In this document: piece after piece, positions 1-8,417 of the stretch
Layout of the letters: every line of letters begins with the position of its first letter
Position numbering within the stretch: position 1 is the stretch's first letter
Notes under the pieces: model-generated
What the model was told of the DNA's origin: nothing
What the model saw: only the letters and a program-made list of their open reading frames with translations
Database searches by the model: none
Assembly: GCA_903932535.1 (NCBI GenBank)
Contig: CAIZGR010000252.1
Span: forward strand, 1-46,485
Direction of reading: 5' to 3'
Length of the DNA stretch: 46,485 nucleotides
DNA from: an uncultured Hyphomicrobiales bacterium
GTDB taxonomy: Bacteria > Pseudomonadota > Alphaproteobacteria > Rhizobiales > Beijerinckiaceae
Translations under genes and position numbers: made by a program

Positions 1-1010
1 AGCGTCCGACGGAAGCCGAACCGGCGCAGCAGGGTCGAGGCGGTGAACTTCATCGCGATCGCGCCGAGCGCGGTTGCGAAGGTCATCGAGCCGGATTCGA
101 ACGGCGTCAGGCCGAAGCCGATCTGCAAGAGGAGCGGCAGCAGAAAGGGCAGGGCGGCGATGCCGATGCGGAAGACGAGCCCTCCGGCCACGCCGGCGAA
201 GAAGGTCGGGATTCTCAGGAGCTTCAGGTCGAGGATCGCGTCCTCGTTGCCTCCCGCGTGCCGGACGTAGAAGGCGAGCAGGACGAGGCTGACCGCGATC
301 TGCGCGGCGACCTCGAGGCCCGGCGCCATGCCGCGGCCGATCAGCGACAGGCCGGAGATCAGCCCGACCAGCCCCGCGCCGGACAGGAGGAAGCCCCTGA
401 AGTCGAAGCGCGGCACGGCCTCCTCGCGCAGGTTCGCGATGTAGCGCAGCGACAGGGCGATCCCGAGCATGCCGATCGGCACGTTGATCCAGAAGATCCA
501 GCGCCAGTGGAAGTAGGTCGTGATGAAGCCCCCGAGCGGCGGGCCGGCGACCGGACCGAGCAGCGCCGGCACGGTCAGGTAGGCGAGCGCATCGACGAGG
601 TTGCGCTTCTCCACGCTGCGCAGGAGCACGAGCCGCCCGACCGGGACCATCATCGCGCCGCCGATCCCCTGGAAGACGCGCGCCGCGATCAGCGTCTCGA
701 GCGATTGCGAGGCGCCGCAGAGGATCGAGCCGGCGGTGAAGACGACGATGGCGGAGCAGAAGACGGTGCGCGCGCCGAACCGGTCCGCGACCCAGCCGGA
801 GGCGGGGATGAATACCGCCAGCGTGAGCATGTAGGAAGTCAGCGCGAGCTTCAGGACGATCGGGTCCTGATGAAGATCGCGGGCGATCGCCGGCAGCGAG
901 GTTGAGAGCACCGTGCCGTCCATGTTCTCCATGAAGAGGGCGGTGGCGACGATGAGGGCGGTGAGGACGGCGGGGGGCATGAGGGTCCGTTGAGCGGGAG
1001 CGCGTTCCAT
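1..1010 (-). CDS. MFS drug exporter, DHA2 (EmrB/QacA) type, 3' end cut by the window
   Basis: About 336 residues are visible; the reading frame runs off the left edge without a stop, so the C-terminal part is missing. The product is a multi-pass inner-membrane proton antiporter of the 14-helix DHA2 family, which exports drugs or other toxic compounds. Visible marks are the first helix ending in MENMDGTVLSTSLPAIA, the A-motif-like GWVADRFGARTV, and the helix-5 antiporter motif region LGPVAGPPLGGF followed by WRWIFWINVPIG. ATGs in the same frame lie at 1010 and 980; I chose 1010 because family members usually carry a short leader before the first helix, but neither has a clear ribosome site. 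It is divergent from the TIM-barrel gene. The family call is firm and the substrate is unknown. Confidence 0.85.
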   Translation of the reverse strand, partial: MERAPAQRTLMPPAVLTALIVATALFMENMDGTVLSTSLPAIARDLHQDPIVLKLALTSYMLTLAVFIPASGWVADRFGARTVFCSAIVVFTAGSILCGASQSLETLIAARVFQGIGGAMMVPVGRLVLLRSVEKRNLVDALAYLTVPALLGPVAGPPLGGFITTYFHWRWIFWINVPIGMLGIALSLRYIANLREEAVPRFDFRGFLLSGAGLVGLISGLSLIGRGMAPGLEVAAQIAVSLVLLAFYVRHAGGNEDAILDLKLLRIPTFFAGVAGGLVFRIGIAALPFLLPLLLQIGFGLTPFESGSMTFATALGAIAMKFTASTLLRRFGFRRT

Positions 1011-1096
1011 GGCGCAGCGGGGCGGCGGGGGCAAGGCGGCGGGGGGGTCTTGTGGTCACAATGGGTTGAAGGCGGCTTCGGGACCTGCGCGCGGTT

Positions 1097-1147
1097 GGAG
1101 GGGGCGCGTCTCGCGCTTCCGGGCGGAGAGACGCCGCGCCTCCGATC
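1097..1147. repeat. REP-like palindromic element, copy 1
   Basis: This GC-rich imperfect palindrome lies in the 1011-1416 intergenic gap. The core is gcgtctc, 15 bases, then gagacgc (7-bp stem), flanked by partly complementary ggagg/cctcc arms, and it ends in cctccgatc. The same arrangement, including the cctccgatc end, recurs at 10015-10063, so this looks like a dispersed intergenic repeat family. No coding potential is supported here. Confidence 0.6.
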
Positions 1148-1235
1148 CTCGCCACGCGGATGGGGACGAGGAGCGGCAGCCGCCTCCCGCAAAGTCGGGT
1201 TCGGCCCTCGGCCTCGCACGCCCGGGACGCGCTCG

Positions 1236-1323
1236 TGTCACCCCCGCGGAAGGGAGGGTCCGCGGGCGCCGGCGCTTCTGGGAAGGGCGGCGCGGCTGGG
1301 CGCCCGCGTTCGCAGGCATGACA
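1236..1323. repeat. Imperfect palindromic repeat ending in TGTCA/TGACA
   Basis: An 88-bp GC-rich element starts with tgtcacccccgcgga and ends with ttcgcaggcatgaca, so its ends are inverted and partly complementary. The ends resemble the widespread proteobacterial intergenic repeat that translates as VIPAxAGI in one frame (here PANAGA on the minus strand). It lies just upstream of the TIM-barrel gene. No promoter could be assigned in the rest of the 1011-1416 gap. Confidence 0.45.
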
Positions 1324-1416
1324 ACCCTTCGCGTGGTTGCGCGCTCGCGCCGCATTCCCATCGCCCTGCGGGCAATGGTACGGTTGTGCAGCGCAACAGG
1401 CGCACGAGGCGCGGCC

Positions 1417-2097
1417 ATGGACTTCATCTTCATGCTGACCCGCGACGACGCCACCGTCGCGAATGCGCTCGATCTCGTCGAGACCGTCCGGCCGCTGGCC
1501 CTACGGCATATCGGCTTCAAGGACGTGGGCGCCGAGCCGGAGACCTTGCGGCGTCTCGCAGCCGGTATACGGCAGGCGGGCGCGTCGGTGTGGATGGAGA
1601 TCGTCTCGACCTCGCACGACGGCGAGCTCGCCTCGATCGCGCTCGGGCGCGACCTCGGCGTGGATTTCCTGATGGGCGGCGTGGCGGCGGAGGACGGCGT
1701 GCGCCTGCTCCAAGGCAGTCCGACGCGCTATCTGCCCTTCGCCGGCAAGCCGGTCGGCCATCCGACCAGGCTCGGCGGCTCGGCGCGCGAGGTCGAGGCG
1801 CATTGCCGCGCTTTCGCCGCGCTGGGTTGCGCCGGCGTCGACATCCTCGCCTATCGCGCGACGGAGGCCGCGCCGCTCGACCTCGTCGCCGCCTGCCGGC
1901 GCGGCTTCGGCGACAAGGGCAAGGTCGTGGTCGCCGGCTCGATCGATTGCGCCGAGCGGATCGCCGCGGTCCGCGCCGCCGGCGCCGACGCCTTCACCAT
2001 CGGCACGGCGGCGATCGACGGCTCTTACGCGCCCGGCGCAGGGCCGCTGGAGGCGCAGCTCCGGGCGGTGCTCAGGGATTGCGCGGCGGCGGGGTGA
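1417..2097 (+). CDS. TIM-barrel protein of unknown function, ribulose-phosphate-binding-barrel-like
   Basis: The product has 226 residues and is probably cytosolic. It has alternating strands and helices typical of a small (beta/alpha)8 barrel, with conserved-looking patches HIGFKDVG (about residue 29), MEIVST, LGVDFLMGG, AGKPVGHPTRLGGS, GVDILAYRA and, near the C-terminus, a phosphate-binding-like VVAGSID followed by AGADAFTIGTA. The last two resemble the phosphate grip of HisA/HisF or ribulose-phosphate-type barrels. I cannot name the substrate. The ATG at 1417 was chosen because the homology-like region begins at once (DFIFMLTRDD); longer in-frame upstream starts read through the palindromic repeats. 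It stands alone before comEC. Coding is confident, function is not. Confidence 0.75.
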   Translation: MDFIFMLTRDDATVANALDLVETVRPLALRHIGFKDVGAEPETLRRLAAGIRQAGASVWMEIVSTSHDGELASIALGRDLGVDFLMGGVAAEDGVRLLQGSPTRYLPFAGKPVGHPTRLGGSAREVEAHCRAFAALGCAGVDILAYRATEAAPLDLVAACRRGFGDKGKVVVAGSIDCAERIAAVRAAGADAFTIGTAAIDGSYAPGAGPLEAQLRAVLRDCAAAG

Positions 2098-2183
2098 CGA
2101 TCACGTCAGCTTCCGTTGCGCCTGCGCTTCGGCGGCCTCGGCGAAGGGCTTTCGTCCTGACCCGGAGTGTGCTTACGTAAAGC

Positions 2184-4445
2184 ATGTCGACATCCGGGCG
2201 CAGCGGCGTTCTGACGGCAGCCGCGGGGCTGTCTCGCGTGATCGTCTGGGCGCCCGACTGGCGCTCGGCCTTCGACAAGGCGCTGGCGCGCGAGGTCGAG
2301 GAGCGGCGCTTTTTCCTGTGGCTGCCGGTCGCGGCCATGGGCGGCGTTGCTCTGAACCTTTCGGCCGACAGCGAGCCGGCGCTGTGGGCGCCGATCGCGC
2401 TGACTTTGGCGTTCTCGGCGCTCGCGGTCCTCGCCCGTGCGCGCCCGGTCGCGTTCGGCGTCATGCTCGCCTTCGCCGCGCTGTTCGCCGGGTTTCTCGC
2501 CATGTCGCTGCGCACGGCGCGGGTGGCGGCGCCGGTGCTCGACCGCATCCGCATCGTCTCCCTGACCGGTTATATCGAGGAGGTCGACCTGAGGCCGGCC
2601 GGCGCGCGCATGGTGATCGCGGTTTCGAGCGCCGACGGCATGCCGGCGGAAAAGGTCCCGCGACGCGTCCGCGTCACCACCCGCAAGACTCCCGACGTGG
2701 TCGCGGGAGACTTCGTGCGGCTGAAGGCGCGGCTCCTGCCGCCGTCGCACGCGGCGCTGCCGGGCGGCTACGACTTCGCCCGCGACGCCTTCTTCGCCGG
2801 CGTCGGCGCGGTCGGCTCGACGCTGGGCGCGATTCAAGTCCTGCCGCCGCCCGGCGACCAGACGTTTCGCCAGCGCTTCGCCGCCGCGATCGACCACGCC
2901 CGCAACCGCCTCGCGGTCAGGGTCGACCGCATCATCGGCGGCGACGAGGGCGCCATCGCCGCCGCGATGGTGACAGGCAAGCGCGACTTCCTCAGCAACG
3001 ACGCCAAGGACCTCATCCGCGAGGCCGGCATCTTCCACATCATCACCATCTCCGGCGTGCAGATGACGCTGGTCGCGGGCATTTTCTTCGTCGTGACGCG
3101 GCGTCTGCTCGCGCTCTCGCCGGCGCTGGCGCTGAACTATCCGATCAAGAAATGGGCGGCCGCCGTCGCCATGGCGGGCTCGCTCCTCTACGACGTCGCG
3201 ACCGGGTCGCGCGTCGGCACCGAGCGGGCGCTGGTGATGACGCTGATCGTGCTCGGCGCAGTCCTTCTCGACCGGCGGGCGCTGACCATGCGCAACCTCG
3301 CCTTCGCCGTCTTCGCCGTGATCGTCATCGAGCCGGAGGCGATCCTCGGTGTGAGCTTCCAGCTCTCGTTTGCGGCGGTCGCGGCGCTGGTGGCGGTGAT
3401 GGAGGCGCGGCTTTCGGCCATGGAGACCGACCCGGACCCGTTCCTGCCGCAGCGGGGCCGGGCGCCGCCGCGCACGCTTCTCGACGAGATTTTCCACCGG
3501 CCGCTCGCCCTTCTCGTCGCGACATTCTGCGCGACCGGCGCCACCGCCGCGTTCATGGCCTATCACTTCCACGACCTCAGCCCCTATGTGCTGATCGGCA
3601 ATCCGCTGACCCTTTCGATCATCGAGTTCTTCGCCGTGCCGGGCGCGCTGGCCGGCGCGGCGCTCTATCCGCTCGGGCTCGACGCGCCGGTCTGGCTCTA
3701 TGTCGGCCTCGGCATCAAGTTCATCCTGTGGGTCGCCCGGTTCATCGCCGAGTCGCCCGGCTCGACAGTGCATCTGCGGGCCTTCGCGCCTTTTGCCCTG
3801 CCGTTTCTCGCGCTCGCGGTGACGAGCGCGACGATCTGGCGGACCTGGACCTTCCGCGCGAGCGCGATCCCCTTCGCCGTCGCCGGCCTGATCGGGGCCT
3901 CCGACGGGCCGCGCTGGGACGTCATCGTCGCGCCTTCGGGCGAGCAGGCGGCGGTGCGCGACGCCGACGGCAAGCTGATGATCGTGGGAAAACGCTTCAA
4001 CGCCTTCGCCGCCGAGCAGTGGCTCGCCGCCGACGGCGACGGGCGGGAGCCCTCTGAGGCGCGCGATCCGGACGCGCCCTGCGACCGCCTCGGCTGCGTG
4101 GCGGCTTTGCCGGAAGGCGAGTCGCTGAGCCTCGTCCTCGACCGGATGGCCTTCGACGAGGACTGCGGGCGCGCCGAGATCGTGGTCAGCGCCCTCACAG
4201 CGCCCGCCGGCTGCGGCGCGAAATTCGTGTTCGACGAGAAGGCGCTGGCCCGCCTCGGCGCGGTCGGGCTGACGTGGGACGACGAAAAGGGTTTCACGCC
4301 GACGGCGGACCGCACGACCCTGCAGAACCGCCCGTGGTCGCCCGCGCCCGCGCCGTCGCCCGGCGACCGGATCGTGCGGCCGGGACATGCGAGCCACGGG
4401 GCCGACCCCGCCGATCCCGACTTGGCGCCCGCCGAGCCGCAGTAG
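2184..4445 (+). CDS. comEC: ComEC/Rec2-family DNA uptake channel protein
   Basis: The 753-residue polytopic inner-membrane protein matches ComEC, which carries single-stranded DNA across the membrane during transformation. The N-terminal third holds a membrane-anchored DUF4131-like domain. The competence domain follows, with GDEGAIAAAMVTGKR, then REAGIFHIITISGVQ (the position of the family SGLH motif), and several helices to about residue 560. The C-terminal part (SDGPRWDVIVAPSGEQAAVRD onwards) resembles the degenerate metallo-beta-lactamase-like domain seen in alphaproteobacterial ComEC; I see no HxHxDH metal motif. The gene starts 86 bp after the TIM-barrel gene. Long antisense frames across it are codon-bias shadows. 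No other competence genes are in the window. Confidence 0.9.
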   Translation: MSTSGRSGVLTAAAGLSRVIVWAPDWRSAFDKALAREVEERRFFLWLPVAAMGGVALNLSADSEPALWAPIALTLAFSALAVLARARPVAFGVMLAFAALFAGFLAMSLRTARVAAPVLDRIRIVSLTGYIEEVDLRPAGARMVIAVSSADGMPAEKVPRRVRVTTRKTPDVVAGDFVRLKARLLPPSHAALPGGYDFARDAFFAGVGAVGSTLGAIQVLPPPGDQTFRQRFAAAIDHARNRLAVRVDRIIGGDEGAIAAAMVTGKRDFLSNDAKDLIREAGIFHIITISGVQMTLVAGIFFVVTRRLLALSPALALNYPIKKWAAAVAMAGSLLYDVATGSRVGTERALVMTLIVLGAVLLDRRALTMRNLAFAVFAVIVIEPEAILGVSFQLSFAAVAALVAVMEARLSAMETDPDPFLPQRGRAPPRTLLDEIFHRPLALLVATFCATGATAAFMAYHFHDLSPYVLIGNPLTLSIIEFFAVPGALAGAALYPLGLDAPVWLYVGLGIKFILWVARFIAESPGSTVHLRAFAPFALPFLALAVTSATIWRTWTFRASAIPFAVAGLIGASDGPRWDVIVAPSGEQAAVRDADGKLMIVGKRFNAFAAEQWLAADGDGREPSEARDPDAPCDRLGCVAALPEGESLSLVLDRMAFDEDCGRAEIVVSALTAPAGCGAKFVFDEKALARLGAVGLTWDDEKGFTPTADRTTLQNRPWSPAPAPSPGDRIVRPGHASHGADPADPDLAPAEPQ

Positions 4446-4502
4446 CGCCCGTCGTTGCTCGCAATGCAAGAGTGCATCAAGTTCTTGGCCGGCGTCATGC
4501 TG

Positions 4503-4651
4503 CTGCGCGCGCCGATGTCGCCGCCGCGATCCGGCGCCTCATGGAGACGCGCAACGTCGTGGTCAACCGTCCCGCGGTGGAAATGGGCCTCAGCGTGCTG
4601 GAGGCCGGCGGCGACTTTGCGGACTGCGTGATCGCCTATGACGGCGCTTTT
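4503..4651 (+). pseudogene. VapC-type PIN-domain toxin remnant
   Basis: In frame 2 about 50 residues match the C-terminal half of a VapC-like PIN ribonuclease: ADVAAAIRRLMETRNVVVN, then RPAVEMGLSVLEAGGDFAD and CVIAYDG. The FAD motif contributes an acidic metal ligand in the family. The N-terminal half with the first catalytic Asp is absent, and the final strand (usually FVSFDK...) is replaced at about 4652 by sequence leading into a transposase fragment. No VapB antitoxin is visible upstream. The piece is non-functional and sits directly behind comEC. Confidence 0.6.
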
Positions 4652-4683
4652 CTACGCGTATTCCGGGAACCCCCGGGTCGAAG

Positions 4684-5100
4684 AGCCCGGGGGGCGCGCT
4701 GCCCGAAGCCTTGGGCAAGGTCGACCATCTGCTGGCCGACACCGGCTATTTCAGCGCGGGCAATGTGACCGCCTGCGAAAAATCGGGCGTCGAACCGGTG
4801 ATCGCGATGGGCCGTCAGCCCCATCATCCGCCTTTGGCCGAGCGCTTCGCGAAGGTCCGGGCCGCGCCGAAGGACCCGACGCCGGTCGAGGCGATGGCGC
4901 ATCGGCTGAAGACGCCCGAGGGCCGGGCGCTCTACGCCCTGCGCAAGCAGACGCCGGAGCCGGTGTTCGGCATCCTCAAATCCGCGATCGGATTCCGTCA
5001 ATTTTCGCTGCGCGGGCTGGAAAACGTGCGCGGCGAGTGGAGCCTCGTGACCATGGCCTGGAACTTGAAGCGGATGTTCGTCCTCGACGCCGCCGGTTGA
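4684..5100 (+). pseudogene. IS1182-type DDE transposase, 5'-truncated
   Basis: The open frame starts in the scar and reads PEALGKVDHLLADTGYFS, then SGVEPVIAMGRQ and HHPPLAERF, later RLKTPEGRALYALRKQTPEP and GFRQFSLRGLENV, ending in WNLKRM. This is the C-terminal third of an IS1182-family transposase: the DTGYFS block holds the second catalytic Asp, and the Glu in TPEPVFG is in the position of the third acidic residue. The N-terminal two thirds are missing, so it cannot be active. A TTG at 4711 could serve as a start, but the product would be only 129 residues. Confidence 0.7.
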
Positions 5101-5260
5101 GGGCGGGAGCGCAGCTTTGCGGGCAGACTGAGCCCTCTTCTGCCATCCGACAGGCCCGATCGGATCGCCCGCCGAGCCGGATCGGGCGTTCACCACCGCA
5201 GGAAAACGGAAAAGACCCGTCCGACGACAAATCTCAAAACTCAGTCCGACAGCCTGCTAG
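5101..5260 (+). mobile_element. Probable 3' flank and right end of the IS1182-type element
   Basis: The 160 bp after the transposase stop contain an inverted pair gcccgatc...gatcgggc (roughly 5155-5188) and end in a stretch reading aaactcagtccgacagcctg, which looks like an insertion-sequence terminal repeat. The partner left end is missing with the 5' part of the transposase, so the exact boundary cannot be fixed. Normal sequence resumes before the ribosome site of the SpoIIAA-like gene. Confidence 0.4.
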
Positions 5261-5315
5261 GAAGCGCCGCCTCGACCTGTTATCGAGGCGGCGAACCGTC
5301 AAAGGGGAGAGAGGC

Positions 5316-5681
5316 ATGCTGGAGCGGATGCAGGATGCGCCGGCGCAGGCGCTTGCGCTCGAGGCGAGCGGCACGATCATGGCCCGCGACGTCGAGCAGG
5401 CCATCGAGGCCGGGCTCGGAGCGACGAGCGCCGCGACCGGGCTCGTGATCGTGATCAGCCGGGATTTCGACGGCTATTTCGCCGAGCTGGCGCGGGGGCT
5501 GGCGAACGTCTCGCTCGCGCACAAGACCATCGTCCGGATCGCGGTTGTCACCGACGGCGACCGGATGGACGAAGCCAGGCTCGCCGGATTCGACGTCTCC
5601 GCTGTTCCGATTCGGCTGTTCGCCGTCAGCGACCGCCGGGCGGCGTACGACTGGGCCGCCGCGGCGCGCCGCGGCGAATAG
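5316..5681 (+). CDS. SpoIIAA-like (STAS-fold) protein
   Basis: The 121-residue protein is likely cytosolic. It resembles the SpoIIAA-like family (DUF3478): an opening strand MLERMQDAPAQALALEASG, a helix starting ARDVEQAIEAGL, a central strand TGLVIVISRDFDGYF, then VRIAVVTDGDRMDEA and a final VPIRLFAVSDRRAAYDW. These alpha/beta proteins share the fold of lipid-binding CRAL/TRIO and STAS domains; no reaction is established for most of them. The start has a clear purine-rich ribosome site (aggggagagagg). It converges with the FUSC gene, leaving a 24-bp gap. Confidence 0.75.
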   Translation: MLERMQDAPAQALALEASGTIMARDVEQAIEAGLGATSAATGLVIVISRDFDGYFAELARGLANVSLAHKTIVRIAVVTDGDRMDEARLAGFDVSAVPIRLFAVSDRRAAYDWAAAARRGE

Positions 5682-5705
5682 GTTCGGGCGGAGGGAGGCG
5701 GGCGC

Positions 5706-6815
5706 TCAGGCTCGTGATGGATTCCGGCCGCTGTCCGCGTGCTCCTGGAGGCGCTGAGCGAGGTCGGAAAAGTCCCGGCAGAGCTGCTCGAGCGCAAACC
5801 CGAGCGCAAAGAGCCGCTCGACGTCGGCGGTCGCCATGGCGCGCGTGAGGCCCTCGTTGCGGATGGCGGCTATCTTTGCGTTGTAGGCGCCGAGCGCCGA
5901 CACCGCAGGCGCGACCGTCGGCGGGGATCGCCGGCCTGCGAGGGCGTCTGCGGAACCGCGCAAGAAAGCCGACGCGGCCTCGCCGAATGGGGCGAGCGGC
6001 GAAACGAGCCGTTGCGCGATCGCTTCGGGAAGCGGCTCGACCGCCGCTCGGCCGATCATGACGTAGTCGTTTCGAATCCGGAGCAGCGTGCGCGCGAGCG
6101 GGGCGGGGTCGGGGGCGCGCACGAAGGAGACGATGCGCTCGCGTTTGGCTTCGTCGGCGAGGCCCTGGAACGCCGAAACCGCCTCGGTCAGCTTGTTCTG
6201 CGCCAGCGCGATCGGCACGGCTTCGATGTCGCGTGAGAGCCGGGCGAGGAGCCTGGGCAGCAGGTCCGCCATCTGGTTCAGGATCCGGCATGCGGCCTCG
6301 AGGCTCATCCCGTGCGCGCGTTCGGGCAGAACGACGAGCGAGACGACGACCGCGACCGCCCCGCCGATCGCCACTTCCAGGACGCGCGTGATCGCCGAAA
6401 CGATCGGACTCTCGCCCAGCTCGCCGCCGATGAGGAGCACGAGCACGGCGGAGAACGGCGCGACGCGGAAACGCGGATCGAGCGCCGCGGCAAACGCCAG
6501 CGGGCCGACCGAGAGCGCGAGGACGAGCGCCTGCGCGACCGGCGACCTGTGGGGAATCGCGAGCCCGATCGCGACCGCATAAACCGCGCCTCCGAGCGTC
6601 CCGATATTGTATTCCAACGTTGCGCGCAGCGATCCGCCGACGCTCACTTGGCTGACCACGATCGCGGTCAGCACTGTCCAGAGCCCGTGCAGTGGAAAGT
6701 CGAAGCTTCGGGCCGCGGCGAAGGCCAGGAGTCCCGCGACCGTCACGCGCAGGCCGTAGCGCAGCTGCGGCCCGTACGCACGGACCTGATCGCGGAAAGC
6801 GGCGAGCGCGCTCAT
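5706..6815 (-). CDS. FUSC-family inner-membrane transporter (aromatic acid exporter-like)
   Basis: About 369 residues from ATG 6815. The N-terminal half has about six hydrophobic helices (LRVTVAGLLAFAAARSF, GLWTVLTAIVVSQVSVGG, YNIGTLGGAVYAVAIGL and following), matching the FUSC/ArAE-type membrane domain. The C-terminal half is soluble and helical (starting HGMSLEAACRILNQMADLL) and probably cytoplasmic. Family members export aromatic carboxylates or take part in fusaric acid resistance; the substrate here is unknown. The start lies 5 bp after the SDR stop, so the two genes are very likely co-transcribed. A longer frame back to 6887 overlaps the SDR gene and was not used. Confidence 0.75.
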   Translation of the reverse strand: MSALAAFRDQVRAYGPQLRYGLRVTVAGLLAFAAARSFDFPLHGLWTVLTAIVVSQVSVGGSLRATLEYNIGTLGGAVYAVAIGLAIPHRSPVAQALVLALSVGPLAFAAALDPRFRVAPFSAVLVLLIGGELGESPIVSAITRVLEVAIGGAVAVVVSLVVLPERAHGMSLEAACRILNQMADLLPRLLARLSRDIEAVPIALAQNKLTEAVSAFQGLADEAKRERIVSFVRAPDPAPLARTLLRIRNDYVMIGRAAVEPLPEAIAQRLVSPLAPFGEAASAFLRGSADALAGRRSPPTVAPAVSALGAYNAKIAAIRNEGLTRAMATADVERLFALGFALEQLCRDFSDLAQRLQEHADSGRNPSRA

Positions 6816-6820
6816 GCCCG

Positions 6821-7573
6821 CTAGCGTCCGCCGGAGACGGTGAGCACGCTGCCGGTGACGAAGGCTGCGGCCGGCGACAGGAGCCAAGCGACCGCCTCGG
6901 CGATGTCGCCTGGAGCGCCGACACGGCCGAGCGGGGTCGTCGCCGCGATGCGCTCGCGCACGCCCGGCTGCGACAGGAAATCGCCGGTCATGTCGGTCGC
7001 GATCATGCCCGGCGCGACCGCGTTGACGCGAACGCCTTCCGCGCCGACTTCCGTGGCGAAGCCCTTGGTGAAGCTTTCGACGGCGCCTTTGCTCGCGGCG
7101 TAGGGCGCGAGTCCCGGCAGCCCGCCGATCCTGGCCGCGATCGACGAGACGTTGACGATCGCGCCGCCTGCGCCGCCGCGGCGGGTCGAGAGGCGAAGCG
7201 CCGCCTCCTTGCAGCAGAGGATGGTCCCGATGGCGTTGACGGCGAAGAGCCGCGTCAGGGCGGCCGGGTCCTGCTCGACGACCGGCGCGACCTGGCCGAG
7301 GCTTCCGGCGTTGTTGACCAATCCCGAGAGCGGGCCGAGCGTTTCGACGGCTTCGGCGAACAGGCGCTGGATCGCGCTCGCGTCCGCGACGTCGGCCTGA
7401 AAGGCTTGCGCTTTCCCGCCCGTCGCCGCGATGGCGGCGACCGTGGCTTCCGCCGCGACAGCGTCGGAAGCGTAGTTGACCGCGATCGCGTATCCATCGG
7501 CCGCAAGACGCTTGCAGATCGCTGCGCCGATGCCGCGCGAGCCGCCTGTGACGACAACGAGTCCGGTGCTCAT
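6821..7573 (-). CDS. SDR-family NAD(P)-dependent oxidoreductase
   Basis: The 250-residue classical short-chain dehydrogenase has the Rossmann motif TGGSRGIG (residues 9-16), the NNAG motif, a catalytic Ser in VNVSSIAARIGG and the YAASK catalytic Tyr/Lys pair, ending in TGSVLTVSGGR. The pattern is close to 3-oxoacyl-ACP reductase/FabG-like or glucose-dehydrogenase-like enzymes, but the substrate cannot be told. ATG 7573 was chosen because the cofactor motif begins a few residues later; an in-frame start at 7612 would add 13 unconserved residues. It is the first gene of a pair with the FUSC gene and follows the ABC permease by 73 bp, so all four minus-strand genes could share one transcript. 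Confidence 0.9.
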   Translation of the reverse strand: MSTGLVVVTGGSRGIGAAICKRLAADGYAIAVNYASDAVAAEATVAAIAATGGKAQAFQADVADASAIQRLFAEAVETLGPLSGLVNNAGSLGQVAPVVEQDPAALTRLFAVNAIGTILCCKEAALRLSTRRGGAGGAIVNVSSIAARIGGLPGLAPYAASKGAVESFTKGFATEVGAEGVRVNAVAPGMIATDMTGDFLSQPGVRERIAATTPLGRVGAPGDIAEAVAWLLSPAAAFVTGSVLTVSGGR

Positions 7574-7646
7574 CCTGCGCAGTCCTTTCCCCAGTCCGCG
7601 CTGCCGGTACATGCCCGCCTCCCGGCCGTCAATCGCGTGGGAAACG

Positions 7647-8417
7647 TCAGGGCTTCAGCCGCCAGCCCGTCCGGAAGATCCAGGTCAGGATCGCGAGCGA
7701 GACGACGATGAACGCGATCGTGAATCCGAGGCTCGTCGCGACGCTGACGTCGCCCTGGCTCAGGAAGCTCCAGCGGAAGCCGCTGACGAGATAGACGACG
7801 GGATTGAAGAGGCTCACCGTGCGCCAGAACGGGGGCAGCATGTCGATGCTGTAGAAGGCGCCTCCGAGGAAGGTCAGCGGCGTCACGACCAGCGAAGGGA
7901 TCACCGCAAGCTGCTCGAAGGTCTTCGCCCACACGCCGATGACGAAGCCGAGCAGGCTGAACGCCACCGAGGTCAGGATCAGGAAGGCGACCATCCAGAA
8001 CGGATGGTCGATCCGCACCTCCACGAACAGCGTGGCGGTCGCCAGAATGATGAGGCCGATGACAATCGACTTGGTCGCAGCAGCCCCGACATAGGCAGCC
8101 ACCGCCTCGACCGGCGACAACGGCGCCGAAAGGATCTCGAAAATCGTGCCGGTGAATTTCGGAAAATAGATGCCGATCGAAGCGTTGGACAAGCTCTGCG
8201 TCAGGAGCGACAGCATGATGAGCCCCGGCACGATGAACGCGCCGTAGCTGACCCCGCCGACCTCGTGGATGCGCGAGCCGATCGCGCCGCCGAACACCAC
8301 GAAATAGAGGGCGGTGGTGATGACCGGCGTCGCCACGCTCTGCCAGATCGTGCGCACCGTGCGCGAGAGTTCGTAGCGGTAGATGGCCCAGACGCCCCCG
8401 GGATTGAGCCCTCTCAT
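7647..8417 (-). CDS. ABC-2 type permease, YadH-like
   Basis: The 256-residue inner-membrane subunit has six hydrophobic stretches and the ABC-2 signature regions [30 protein letters not shown] and [17 protein letters not shown], followed by [15 protein letters not shown] and [13 protein letters not shown]. Its length equals that of E. coli YadH. The ATG overlaps the stop of the ATPase gene by four bases (ATGA), so the two are translationally coupled and form one exporter. The cargo is unknown. Confidence 0.9.
   Translation of the reverse strand: MRGLNPGGVWAIYRYELSRTVRTIWQSVATPVITTALYFVVFGGAIGSRIHEVGGVSYGAFIVPGLIMLSLLTQSLSNASIGIYFPKFTGTIFEILSAPLSPVEAVAAYVGAAATKSIVIGLIILATATLFVEVRIDHPFWMVAFLILTSVAFSLLGFVIGVWAKTFEQLAVIPSLVVTPLTFLGGAFYSIDMLPPFWRTVSLFNPVVYLVSGFRWSFLSQGDVSVATSLGFTIAFIVVSLAILTWIFRTGWRLKP

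Noticed and set aside
2106-4469. 787-codon antisense open frame opposite comEC
   Set aside because: Rich in Arg, Gly, Asp and His with no domain pattern; it mirrors the GC-rich third positions of comEC. The same applies to 9246-12428, 18972-21233, 20626-22413, 24640-26535, 26812-29514, 35204-38092 and 39666-42083 on the minus strand.
4638-5681. 347-codon plus-strand frame running from the IS scar into the SpoIIAA-like gene
   Set aside because: It ends in the SpoIIAA-like frame, but its N-terminal two thirds are low-complexity shadow of the transposase. The real start at 5316 has a good ribosome site.
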